In this document: piece after piece, positions 37,459 to 43,831 of the stretch | Layout of the letters: every line of letters begins with the position of its first letter | Position numbering within the stretch: the first letter of the stretch is position 1 | Source: Desulfuromonas thiophila | GTDB taxonomy: Bacteria > Desulfobacterota > Desulfuromonadia > Desulfuromonadales > Desulfuromonadaceae | Length of the DNA: 44,155 nt | Direction of reading: 5' to 3' | Assembly (NCBI RefSeq): GCF_900101955.1 | Contig: NZ_FNAQ01000019.1 | Coordinates: 1 to 44,155, forward strand | The notes under the pieces: model-generated | Database searches by the model: none | Told to the model about the DNA's origin: nothing | Seen by the model: the letters and a program-made list of their open reading frames with translations, nothing else | Made by a program: the position numbers and the translations under genes

Positions 37459-37884
37459 ATGATCCCGCATCTTCACTTTCTTGAGGACGATCTGACCGTC
37501 ACCCCGGCGGATGATGGCCGGGTTCAAATCTCTGTTGTTCTCCCGTCTGATTCCATTCTCGAATACATCCACCTGCTGGACGCTCTGACCGGTTTTTTCC
37601 GCCTGGCACAACGTCACGGCAAACTTGTCAGTTCCCTGCACAATGCCGCCAAGGATGAGTTGCGCAAACGCTGTGAAGAAAACCGCCAGCGTTATTTTCA
37701 GCGCATCGTCAAGGCGTTTGACCTCTACAGCGCCAAAGGACTGGATCGCAACGCTGCTATCAAGCAAATCTCGGTTGATCTCTACGCCGAGAAGCATCCG
37801 TGGGCCTCTGTTGATCTGGTTCGTCCCGCCCTGATTGAAGCCGGCCGTCCTGGTCGCATCGGTCGTCCCCGGAGGAATCCGTGA
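37459..37884 (+). CDS. element protein upstream of rep, hypothetical (141 aa)
   Basis: The protein starts MIPHLHFLEDDLTVTPADDGRVQI and has a helical middle with AAKDELRKRCEENRQRYFQR. It ends in a basic tail GRPGRIGRPRRNP suited to nucleic acid contact. The family is not recognised. It may be the element's regulator or replication accessory protein, by position before rep. The start is ATG 37459. The stop overlaps the rep start (GTGA) and a strong GGAGGA lies inside its 3' end, so the pair is coupled. A truncated second copy lies at 40182. Confidence 0.75.
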   Translation: MIPHLHFLEDDLTVTPADDGRVQISVVLPSDSILEYIHLLDALTGFFRLAQRHGKLVSSLHNAAKDELRKRCEENRQRYFQRIVKAFDLYSAKGLDRNAAIKQISVDLYAEKHPWASVDLVRPALIEAGRPGRIGRPRRNP

Positions 37885-38954
37885 TTCCCGCAGCGCAACG
37901 CCCTTCCGCGCCGTTTGTAGGAAGCGAGCGCGGGAACGGGCGTGGAGACGCTGCGGCGCCCAAGGGTGCGTCTTGTAACACGCACCCGCTAAATACACAG
38001 ACCCCTACCGACAAAGGGAGTATTCCAGAGAATAATCAAATAGTTATCGATTGGCTTGAATTTACCCTGCCGGATGATTTCCGCATCCGTGAACGGTTCC
38101 GTTCACTGGAGCATTACCTCAAGACCCCCGGTGCTTCCTTCCGTGACGCTCCCCGTGGCATGCACGGCTATAAAAAGCAGATCATCTACGGCAAGGCCCG
38201 AATCCTGATGGATGGCTCGGAGGGTATGGGCGTACATGTCATTTTGTCGGGTGAAGCCCTGCGGGAGATGAAAAACAACCCCTTGGACGTGCTGCATTGG
38301 GTGCTGCATCATGGCGGCAAGGTGGGCCGAATCGATCTTGCCCTTGATAACGTCACTGGCGAACTGACCCTTGCACGGATAAACCGCGCCGTCCGTTCTG
38401 GTGCCGTCACCTGTCGGGCAAAAACCTATCGGAGAATGGAAAGCGGCCTGATTTCCACCGGTCACGTCACCGGCGAGACGCTCTATTTCGGCTCGGCCAA
38501 GAGTGACACGCAGTATCGCATCTATGACAAGGCCGCCGAGCAGGGCCTCCAAGGGCATTGGGTACGCTGTGAAGGCCAATACCGCCACGAAAACGCGCAA
38601 CGAGTCGCCCAGCTGATACACGATGCCCGTTTTGATGTCGGTTCCGTCTATTGTGGCCTTCTGTGCGGCTATTTGAACGTTCTGAGCCCTTCACGCACCG
38701 ACACCAACAAGAGCCGATGGAAAACGGCCCAGTGGTGGCTTGACCTGCTCGCAGGCGCTGAAAAACTCAAGCTCGCTGTGCCGAAGAAGCCCCCTACCCT
38801 TGAACGCTCAAGACGCTGGCTGAAAAAGCAGGTTGCTCCGACAATCGCAATGATTCTGGATGGTTTCGGGTCTGATGCCATGATGGAAATTTACCTTCAC
38901 GGCAAGGCAAGAATGACCCCAGAGCAAAGGCAGCTATGCGCCATCCCGTTTTGA
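37881..38954 (+). CDS. replication initiation protein, Rep_trans/RstA-like
   Basis: The 357-residue protein carries the replication initiation factor pattern found in plasmid pT181-type Rep proteins and in RstA/Cri proteins of filamentous phages and satellites. Seen motifs are WLEFTLP (58-64), GRIDLALDN (149-157), the YFGSAKSDTQYRIYDKAAEQ block (202-221, with candidate catalytic Tyr) and WVRCEGQYR (227-235). Such proteins nick the origin and start rolling-circle copying. The start is GTG 37881, four-base overlap with the upstream stop, with GGAGGA at 37871. The first ~45 residues are Gly/Pro-rich and poorly conserved; a later internal start cannot be excluded. Confidence 0.85.
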   Translation: MIPAAQRPSAPFVGSERGNGRGDAAAPKGASCNTHPLNTQTPTDKGSIPENNQIVIDWLEFTLPDDFRIRERFRSLEHYLKTPGASFRDAPRGMHGYKKQIIYGKARILMDGSEGMGVHVILSGEALREMKNNPLDVLHWVLHHGGKVGRIDLALDNVTGELTLARINRAVRSGAVTCRAKTYRRMESGLISTGHVTGETLYFGSAKSDTQYRIYDKAAEQGLQGHWVRCEGQYRHENAQRVAQLIHDARFDVGSVYCGLLCGYLNVLSPSRTDTNKSRWKTAQWWLDLLAGAEKLKLAVPKKPPTLERSRRWLKKQVAPTIAMILDGFGSDAMMEIYLHGKARMTPEQRQLCAIPF

Positions 38955-39000
38955 TGGCTTGCGCACCGCACCCATACAACGGCAACAACAGGGGGCCAAT

Positions 39001-39177
39001 GTGATAACTGACAAGATCGATTACATTGCTTTTCAGACTGATGCAGTCCTGATTGAAACGCTTGATTGGCTCCGTCGTGTCAGCCGTGATGATTCGACCG
39101 ACAACATAGATTCGGGACTTGCAGCGGTACGCTTGGCAATCGCCGCAGAGCTCGAAGCGCGCGCCGGCCGTCCATAG
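39001..39177 (+). CDS. small ORF downstream of rep (58 aa)
   Basis: GTG at 39001, preceded by AGGGGG, opens a 58-residue frame: VITDKIDYIAFQTDAVLIETL and a second helix with GLAAVRLAIAAELEARAG. It looks like a compact two-helix protein. An alternative TTG at 38959 would lengthen it without ribosome binding site. The family is not recognised. Confidence 0.5.
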   Translation: MITDKIDYIAFQTDAVLIETLDWLRRVSRDDSTDNIDSGLAAVRLAIAAELEARAGRP

Positions 39178-39572
39178 GCAAAGCGAGCGCGAGCGAGTAG
39201 CAGGGCAAACCAAAGCAGGGGGCGAGCCGCCAACAGGCGAGCACGTCGCCACCTGCGCAGGTTGGCCTTTGCCCTGCGTTTTGCCTGTGGACGGGCCAAT
39301 GCCCTTGACCTTGGTTTGTTCACCTTCAACAACTACGCTTCCGCGATGCTCGTTCACTGCCTCTGCCTACTGACCGACGGCCTCCGCCGGGCGAGTTCTG
39401 CGGGTTTCGAGGGCTTCGGCCGTGGCCGAAACCTCGAAGCCCGTGAGGGTCGGCGGGTATCGGCTGACGCTCCAGAGTAACCGTTGCCCTCCCCCAAACA
39501 AGGCAAAATAAAGATTGACAACTTAATGCAAAGTGATATTACTTTACTTAGTATAGGCGAAAGGATGCAGCT
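39178..39572. other. GC-rich non-coding part of the element, candidate origin region
   Basis: No gene is supported here. The region contains GCGAGCGCGAGCGAG-type repeats at its start and a long inverted repeat at 39401. Non-coding hairpin regions next to rep are where rolling-circle origins usually lie. Confidence 0.4.
39401..39443. repeat. 19-bp inverted repeat, candidate double-strand origin hairpin
   Basis: CGGGTTTCGAGGGCTTCGGC and GCCGAAACCTCGAAGCCCG form a nearly complete 19-20 bp stem with a four-base loop CGTG. It is the largest hairpin in the element and lies in its non-coding region. Confidence 0.5.
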
Positions 39573-39839
39573 ATGGCACACGCAAAGAAAAAACAGATTG
39601 CTCTATACGTCACTGATGAACAGCACGAAAAAATCAGCAAATATGCGGACAAAATAGGAATTTCTAAGCAAAAACTTTTGGAAAATATTCTTAGCAATGG
39701 CCTTGATGACTTAGCGATTCTCGAAAAATCGGGAATTCTGGCAATCGGAGTGGGAATTCGAGACCTTGCATACAAGATCAGGCACAAGGAAATTGACCCT
39801 GCTTCAATAGCAGATAAGGGCGAGCAGTTGACTAAATAA
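39573..39839 (+). CDS. ribbon-helix-helix-like regulator of the element (88 aa)
   Basis: The protein begins MAHAKKKQIALYVTDEQHEKISKYADKIGISKQKLLENIL, a short basic beta strand followed by two helices, the ribbon-helix-helix pattern of plasmid copy-control and antitoxin proteins. The C-terminal half is not recognised. The ATG at 39573 lacks a strong ribosome binding site but is preceded by AGGCGAAAGG at somewhat longer distance. It would be the element's repressor or copy regulator by position. Confidence 0.65.
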   Translation: MAHAKKKQIALYVTDEQHEKISKYADKIGISKQKLLENILSNGLDDLAILEKSGILAIGVGIRDLAYKIRHKEIDPASIADKGEQLTK

Positions 39840-40131
39840 CCCCTTTGGTATTACCATCGAAACATTAGAAACGAACGCCTTTTTCATATCATATATGGTA
39901 ACTGCAATTACCACATAGTGTGCGAGAAGGTGACTGAACATTAAAAAGAAAAAGCCTCCAAGAGCTGCAACTCCTGAAGGCTTCGAACAGTGAAACACCA
40001 GAGCGCCAACTCCGATGTTTCGGTAAAAAAGGTGAGGCCTTTTTATGCGTCTGATTGTATTACCATATTCAGCGGCCGTCAACACTCGCCCGCCTGCCGC
40101 AGATCCACCTTTCAATATACACATTAACATC
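39840..40131. other. non-coding right end of the element unit
   Basis: Holds the minus-strand terminator and the element's own Xer arm before the spacer. On plus the arm before 40132 reads about ACATTAACATC instead of AGTTGACATAA; on the other strand GATGTTAATGT is a weak match to the XerD arm. A 108-codon minus-strand frame (39804-40130) is not supported. Confidence 0.5.
39942..39983 (-). terminator. minus-strand hairpin with T run inside the element
   Basis: On the minus strand AAGCCTTCAGGAG and CTCTTGGAGGCTT pair around TTGCAG, followed by TTTCTTTTT. It would end a minus-strand transcript, yet no minus-strand gene is credible between here and the unit end at 40131. It may end an antisense RNA. 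Confidence 0.55.
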
Positions 40132-40480
40132 TATCTATTATGCGACATTGATTTCTTGTCGCTCTCTGGCGGGGTCACTTCATGATCCCGCATCTTCACT
40201 TTCTTGAGGACGATCTGACCGTCACCCCGGCGGATGATGGCCGGGTTCAAATCTCTGTTGTTCTCCCGTCTGATTCCATTCTCGAATACATCCACCTGCT
40301 GGACGCTCTGACCGGTTTTTTCCGCCTGGCACAACGTCACGGCAAACTTGTCAGTTCCCTGCACAATGCCGCCAAGGATGAGTTGCGCAAACGCTGTGAA
40401 GAAAACCGCCAGCGTTATTTTCAGCGCATCGTCAAGGCGTTTGACCTCTACAGCGCCAAAGGACTGAATCGCAACGCTGC
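40132..40480 (+). repeat. truncated second copy of the element (349 bp direct repeat)
   Basis: Identical to 37409-37757 with one visible difference (G37744 versus A). It starts at the Xer spacer and right arm and ends abruptly where an IS3-family sequence begins at 40481. The copy shows that the element sat here in tandem. Confidence 0.9.
40182..40480 (+). pseudogene. truncated copy of the element's 141-aa protein gene
   Basis: The first 99 or so codons match the gene at 37459, up to AKGL-x-RNAA, then the frame runs into inserted IS sequence and continues out of context to 40577. The product would lack the basic C-terminus and rep is missing, so it is dead. Confidence 0.85.
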
Positions 40481-40591
40481 CCCGAAGGTGATCCCGAGAC
40501 TCCGTTCAACCTCTCGGACTCCCAGACCTTCTTCAACAACCATGCGAACGGCTTCGCGTTTGAAATCTGGATCGTAACGCCGATTGCTCAT
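40481..40591 (-). pseudogene. IS3-family transposase OrfA, N-terminal fragment
   Basis: Read on minus from ATG 40591, the frame gives MSNRRYDPDFKREAVRMVVE and continues EGLGVREVERSLGITFG, the DNA-binding start of IS3-family OrfA. AGGAGGTG lies before the ATG. The gene is cut at 40481 after 37 codons by the junction with the element copy. The IS end should lie a little to the right (around GTGTGTCCGTTAAAG, 40624-40638), its exact border not determined. Confidence 0.8.
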
Positions 40592-40741
40592 AAACACACC
40601 TCCTGTTCCCGTTAGGGTAATTGGTGTGTCCGTTAAAGTGAAGATAGCTCAGAAAGCGATGTAAGTAGCTGACAATACACAGAAAAACAAAATCCATCCA
40701 ACAACCGGACGCGGTTAGTAGACGGGTTTGTCTTTTCTAAA

Positions 40742-40773
40742 TGGTGGAGGTGGCGGGAATCGAACCCGCGTCC
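40742..40773 (-). other. 3' end of tmRNA (or a tRNA), probable attachment-site remnant
   Basis: The minus strand reads GGACGCGGGTTCGATTCCCG followed by CCACCTCCACCA, the T arm, acceptor 3' strand and CCA end typical of tmRNA. The matching 5' acceptor strand, tag region and body are not found within the expected ~350 bases upstream. It is therefore a duplicated 3' end, the usual scar of an element integrated at ssrA. Confidence 0.7.
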
Positions 40774-40903
40774 TATGGTATTTTGTGCAGTAAAATCAAA
40801 TACTTGGAAAAAGGCTGCACGTGAGTTGCACGGACAGCGGCAGATCAACAAATAAAGTGTTTCGCGGAGTCCCCTGCGGCGTTTATGGGAATCGATAAAC
40901 AAA

Positions 40904-40929
40904 AATCCCGCCGTCCTCCAGCGGGGTTT
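40904..40929 (-). terminator. hairpin with T run, minus strand
   Basis: On minus, CCCCGC and GCGGG pair around a GGAGGAC-containing loop and are followed by ATTTTTG. It could terminate transcripts coming from the AT-rich operon on the right. The 40592-40903 stretch otherwise contains only the IS end and the tmRNA fragment. Confidence 0.5.
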
Positions 40930-40975
40930 GGTTGCTGAATTGAGAAAGACAAAAAAAGACAAAGAGAGAAGGTAA

Positions 40976-41173
40976 CCGGGCGGGCAGGAAGGTGGGCAAG
41001 AGTTTTCCAAGGGGCTGGGTGTCAGTCGCCAACATGTCTACAATTTGATTGACCAGGAACCGGGAGATGGAGGAATCAGCGCCTACCGCTTTGGCCAGCT
41101 GAAAGCGCTACGCATACCACGGCAAGAGCTGGAGCGATGGGTGCATGGTGGATGCTGGGGCATAACGCCTTAA
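40976..41173 (+). pseudogene. excisionase-like helix-turn-helix fragment
   Basis: An open frame without start codon (in-frame TAA at 40973) gives QEFSKGLGVSRQHVYNLIDQ and later AYRFGQLKALRIPRQELERWV. This is the MerR/excisionase-type small HTH pattern in which the second part carries the wing. The 5' end is lost, so it is a remnant. Together with the tmRNA 3' fragment it points to a former ssrA-integrated element. Confidence 0.55.
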
Positions 41174-41763
41174 ACAGGAGGGAAAAAAGAGGTATCGGCC
41201 CTAAGAAAATGCGCCGTTAGCTTCGCCAAAATAAAAAAATAACCAGCATCACTCAAAGAGCAAATCCTAATGATTTTACCGGATTCCATTGCAGAGTGGA
41301 GCCAGCTAGCTTTGACACAACCAACCATATCTAAATCAGCTACATATTCATCATCCAGATCAGCGATATGGCCAACATAAATTTTATTTGTAATTTGATT
41401 CCGTTTTAACGAGGTCGAATCGCTAAAGTGATTACCCACAACTGAAAAAGGAAACAGTGGGGCGAAGCTATAATGTTGATTTCGAACTACACCATTATCT
41501 ATAGACATATCGCATGTATGTTCAAGCATGATTACTGGAACTGGCACACGAGTTGCCCTGATTTTTTCACCATCGAAAAAGAAGGATGGCCAACTGCTTA
41601 CTATGTCTCCCTGAGTGATAACTGATCTTGTGGCTGAAGAAAAAAGCCACTTATAATCAAGTCTATCACTAGCCAAAAAAGAGCGGAATTTGGATCTAAG
41701 CTCAGGTCTAGCTACAGGAAATGATTCCTCAAAAAGGTCTTTAAAAAAAGTTAGATCTTCCAT
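41170..41763 (-). CDS. unknown protein, third gene of AT-rich operon (197 aa)
   Basis: The protein starts MEDLTFFKDLFEESFPVA. It has ITQGDIVSSWPSFF at about residue 49 and VPVIMLEHTCDMSIDNG near 75, then YSFAPLFPFSVV. A QGDI block followed by a short strand ending in (S/T)CD is a pattern I have seen in uncharacterised bacterial proteins, but the family has no known function and no catalytic claim is made. It is preceded by AAGAAGAA and lies nine bases after the middle gene. The codon use is AT-rich compared with the core genes, which suggests transfer. Confidence 0.65.
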   Translation of the reverse strand: MEDLTFFKDLFEESFPVARPELRSKFRSFLASDRLDYKWLFSSATRSVITQGDIVSSWPSFFFDGEKIRATRVPVPVIMLEHTCDMSIDNGVVRNQHYSFAPLFPFSVVGNHFSDSTSLKRNQITNKIYVGHIADLDDEYVADLDMVGCVKASWLHSAMESGKIIRICSLSDAGYFFILAKLTAHFLRADTSFFPPV

Positions 41764-41772
41764 TTCTTCTTA

Positions 41773-42066
41773 TTAGACAAAAAAATCATCGATAAAATTA
41801 CTATATGATTTTGCTTCATCATCAGTAAATCTACGGCTATCTTCTGACAATATAAGAGCCAATTCCCTAAGTGATGTTTTATCTTCAATATAGTCGAAAG
41901 TCTCTCCAAGAGTCGAAAGTCCACCAAAAAATGGTGTAGAAAGATGCTCATAAACCAAGGAAGAACTAGAACTATCTCCACCATCAATATGATCATTTGA
42001 TGGTGGAGATAGTGAAGCAAGCGCTATAGCTGCTGATACAATGATAGTTTTATTATTTATCACCAC
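41773..42066 (-). CDS. unknown small protein, middle gene of AT-rich operon (97 aa)
   Basis: The 97-residue protein has a short hydrophobic N-terminus (TIIVSAAIALASLS) that could be a membrane anchor or signal. A Ser-rich linker with SSSSS follows, then an acidic helical tail with DDEAKSYSNFIDDFFV. The family is not recognised. Its start overlaps the end of the upstream gene by 14 bases, so both are made from one message. The role is unknown; an accessory subunit is plausible. Confidence 0.6.
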   Translation of the reverse strand: MVINNKTIIVSAAIALASLSPPSNDHIDGGDSSSSSLVYEHLSTPFFGGLSTLGETFDYIEDKTSLRELALILSEDSRRFTDDEAKSYSNFIDDFFV

Positions 42067-42814
42067 TTATCCCTCCAAGTATTTTTCCTTTTACCTTTTC
42101 TATCTCAGATTTTATTGTATTTATAAAATCTTCGAGATCAGAAATACTACAACTTTTATCGCCTTTATTATATCCATACTTATCATTTAATTCAATAGAG
42201 AACTCTAAGCCGAACTCATCAAGTGTTAGATCACAAAGTCTAGGGTTTTGTGAAATTATCGGCTTAGAAGAACTATATTTTCTATAATTATTTAAGTTCG
42301 TATTTAAGAACAACTTGTCCCTAACAACCCTTGCTAGGCTTAGCCTCAGGTCATACAACCCACCTTCACACATTAAGCCTGATAGTAATTTTCTCTCTAA
42401 CTTCTCTGCTAAAACTTTTTCATCGTCATCAAGACTAGGCAATCGAAAGTTGATAGAACAACCCAGTCCAACCTGGCTAACGGCGACAACGCTTAAAAAA
42501 CGATCAAAAAGATTAGATTTTTTAATCATATAATCAAAGCATTTATTAAAATCCTTATTGAATGATGAATCATAGTTCGTTGTGAGCTCTGACCTTATCT
42601 GGGATATGCTTAAATTAGAATATCCATGCTTAGACCTGAAGATTCCACGAGGTATCTCTGCTGGTGCCTCATCTGGAATAGGCAATATTTCCGGCGCGAG
42701 GAACGCGCCCTCAAACTTTTCTTCCAAGGTAAACAATGACTTCCTAACCATGACATGGCGCTCATAAATCAAAAAAATCTTACTGCTTACAAATTGGGGA
42801 TCTGAAAACTTCAT
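42053..42814 (-). CDS. TIGR04255-like protein, first gene of AT-rich operon (253 aa)
   Basis: The protein begins MKFSDPQFVSSKIFLIYERH and has LPIPDEAPAEIPRGIFRSK near residue 45-60. This Pro-rich block and the following strand pattern resemble the sporadically distributed TIGR04255 group of unknown function. The middle has FNFRLP-like strands and a long C-terminal helix with DLEDFINTIKSEIEKVKGK. The ATG at 42814 follows AGGA at good distance; the earlier in-frame ATG at 42880 would add an unlikely leader. It heads a three-gene operon. A role in defence is inference from sporadic spread and context. Confidence 0.65.
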   Translation of the reverse strand: MKFSDPQFVSSKIFLIYERHVMVRKSLFTLEEKFEGAFLAPEILPIPDEAPAEIPRGIFRSKHGYSNLSISQIRSELTTNYDSSFNKDFNKCFDYMIKKSNLFDRFLSVVAVSQVGLGCSINFRLPSLDDDEKVLAEKLERKLLSGLMCEGGLYDLRLSLARVVRDKLFLNTNLNNYRKYSSSKPIISQNPRLCDLTLDEFGLEFSIELNDKYGYNKGDKSCSISDLEDFINTIKSEIEKVKGKILGGISGDK

Positions 42815-42984
42815 TATTGGTCCTGTGTGAATAGTCTCGCGAAGTGCATTTTCCCTGGCAGCAGGGTATCGCTCAGGCATAAACGGTATTCAGTATACGA
42901 TGCGACTTTCTTCAGAGGGTATCACCTAGTGGCAAAACAAGCAATCAGACGCCTAAATATATCTTGAAATCAGCTCTCAATAGC

Positions 42985-43087
42985 TCGTAAGAGCTGGAAC
43001 GGCTGCGGACCTGCCGTACCGCGTGGGTAGCGGACCCGCATGCCGGGTGGTGTGGTAGCCGGGGGTTTTTAACCCCCGGCTACCCGA
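42985..43087 (+). mobile_element. group II intron 3' end fragment
   Basis: The segment has GTAGCGGACCCGCATGC followed by CGGGTGGTGTGG, a domain V-like end. A perfect GTAGCCGGGGGTT/AACCCCCGGCTAC hairpin and CCCGAT follow, the domain VI and 3' end pattern of bacterial group II introns. The intron protein is absent. It is followed at once by TTAGGCG, the first bases of an integron cassette. The left edge is uncertain. Confidence 0.6.
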
Positions 43088-43099
43088 TTAGGCGAATTT

Positions 43100-43582
43100 T
43101 CACTGTTGCTTCAGATCTGCCTTTAATCTTTCCCATTCTCTCTTGAGAATGCCTTGACATGTGGAAATGAACTCCGAATTCACTCCGTATTTTTCTACCA
43201 TATTTCCATTTGCTGCATGAAGAAATGCATATAAACACTGTTGGATCTTTCCGTAATCAGGATCATTAGGATTCATAAGTAGTTCTATTTTTGTCCCCAA
43301 GCGATAAAAATCTCTCTCTTGGCTTGGATCGGCGTTTGGAAGAACTCCGTAGCTTTGAAACTCAGACATGGAATCTCTTAGCTGATTAATCCAATTTTGA
43401 CGAAATTCTGCCACTTTGATTTTTGCCTGGAAATCGAGCTTTTCTCTCTCAGTCTTAAGCGCTCGGCGTGTCGAATACCATGAGGACAAAAACGCAACAG
43501 CAGCACTAACTAGCGGGATGATTATTGAAACCACCAGTAGCTGATGGGAATCAATCCAGCATGAGATCTCGTTTACTGTCAT
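43100..43582 (-). CDS. membrane-anchored protein of unknown function in cassette 3 (160 aa)
   Basis: The 160-residue protein has one membrane segment near residues 14-36 (LLVVSIIIPLVSAAVAFLSSW). A charged helical part with EREKLDFQAKIKVAEFRQNW and INQLRDSMSEFQ follows. That second block resembles a family of single-span bacterial proteins with a cytoplasmic helical domain, unnamed to me. Function is unknown. It reads against the direction of the cassette, so it would need its own promoter. AT-rich codon use fits transfer. Confidence 0.7.
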   Translation of the reverse strand: MTVNEISCWIDSHQLLVVSIIIPLVSAAVAFLSSWYSTRRALKTEREKLDFQAKIKVAEFRQNWINQLRDSMSEFQSYGVLPNADPSQERDFYRLGTKIELLMNPNDPDYGKIQQCLYAFLHAANGNMVEKYGVNSEFISTCQGILKREWERLKADLKQQ

Positions 43583-43606
43583 TGTGGAAAATTCCTTACT
43601 ATTACT

Positions 43607-43661
43607 CGCCTAACGCCTCAATCAGCCGCGCGGTTTTATGCGTCCGCCTGAATCGTTTTGT
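43607..43661 (+). other. attC site 3, interrupted by a group II intron
   Basis: CGCCTAAC (43607-43614) and the start of the opposite core (TTTTGT, ending 43661) flank a stem region with CAGCCGCGCGG...CGTCCGCCTG. The opposite core is broken by intron sequence that begins near GTACGCCCGG at 43662. Joining ...TTTTGT to the TAGGCG at the other intron's 3' border would rebuild GTTAGGCG. Confidence 0.65.
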
Positions 43662-43747
43662 GTACGCCCGGCATGGGCGTGATCTTATGGGGTGCAAGTC
43701 CCCTGTACGGGAATCCGGTCCCCACCTATAGGCGGGGAATCAAGTAC
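43662..43747 (+). mobile_element. group II intron 5' end fragment
   Basis: GTACGCCCGGCATGGGCGTG, then GGGGTGCAAGTCCCC and a CCCCACCTATAGGCGGGG hairpin, are the start of domain I of a bacterial group II intron. The start may also be placed at GTGTACG (43660). The rest is lost; ISL3-family sequence follows. Confidence 0.65.
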
Positions 43748-43831
43748 TAGTATCGATCTGGACAACGCCTTGTCTCAATAGGCCTACCGGCCTTTTTTAA
43801 TAGTACAGTTTTAGCGATTTCTTCAGGCTCG
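43748..43831. other. junction between intron fragment and ISL3 element
   Basis: This short stretch contains AGGCC/GGCCT with TTTTTT (about 43772-43798), a weak terminator-like hairpin, and the region where the IS end should lie. No gene is seen. Confidence 0.35.

Larger units (their letters stand above)
37409..40131 (+). mobile_element. Xer-integrated replicative element, complete unit (2723 bp)
   Basis: The unit starts at the dif spacer and ends where the same 349 bp begin again at 40132. It carries a 141-residue protein, a rolling-circle-type replication protein, a small ORF and a ribbon-helix-helix-like protein, plus a large GC-rich hairpin. No coat or integrase gene is present, so Xer enzymes of the host would do the integration. 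Size and content recall satellite elements of filamentous phages (RS1, TLC) or small plasmids. Confidence 0.82.
43088..43661 (+). mobile_element. integron-type gene cassette 3, flanked by intron-interrupted attC sites
   Basis: TTAGGCG (43088-43094), with a preceding G lost to the intron, is the reverse complement of CGCCTAAC (43607-43614), the start of the cassette's attC. The 8-base match identifies a complete cassette. Its only gene is on the minus strand, reversed relative to the usual orientation. Both borders carry group II intron ends, as described for introns that target attC sites. Confidence 0.75.

Noticed and set aside
39804-40130. 108-codon minus-strand frame at the right end of the element
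   Set aside because: Contains the strong minus-strand terminator in its middle and shows no domain.
40742-40773. Complete tRNA or tmRNA gene
   Set aside because: Only the T arm and 3' acceptor strand are present; the 5' acceptor partner and tag sequence were not found.
40633-41010. 125-codon minus-strand frame across the tmRNA 3' end
   Set aside because: It reads through the CCA-ending RNA fragment and a hairpin; such frames are common artefacts at tRNA/tmRNA ends.
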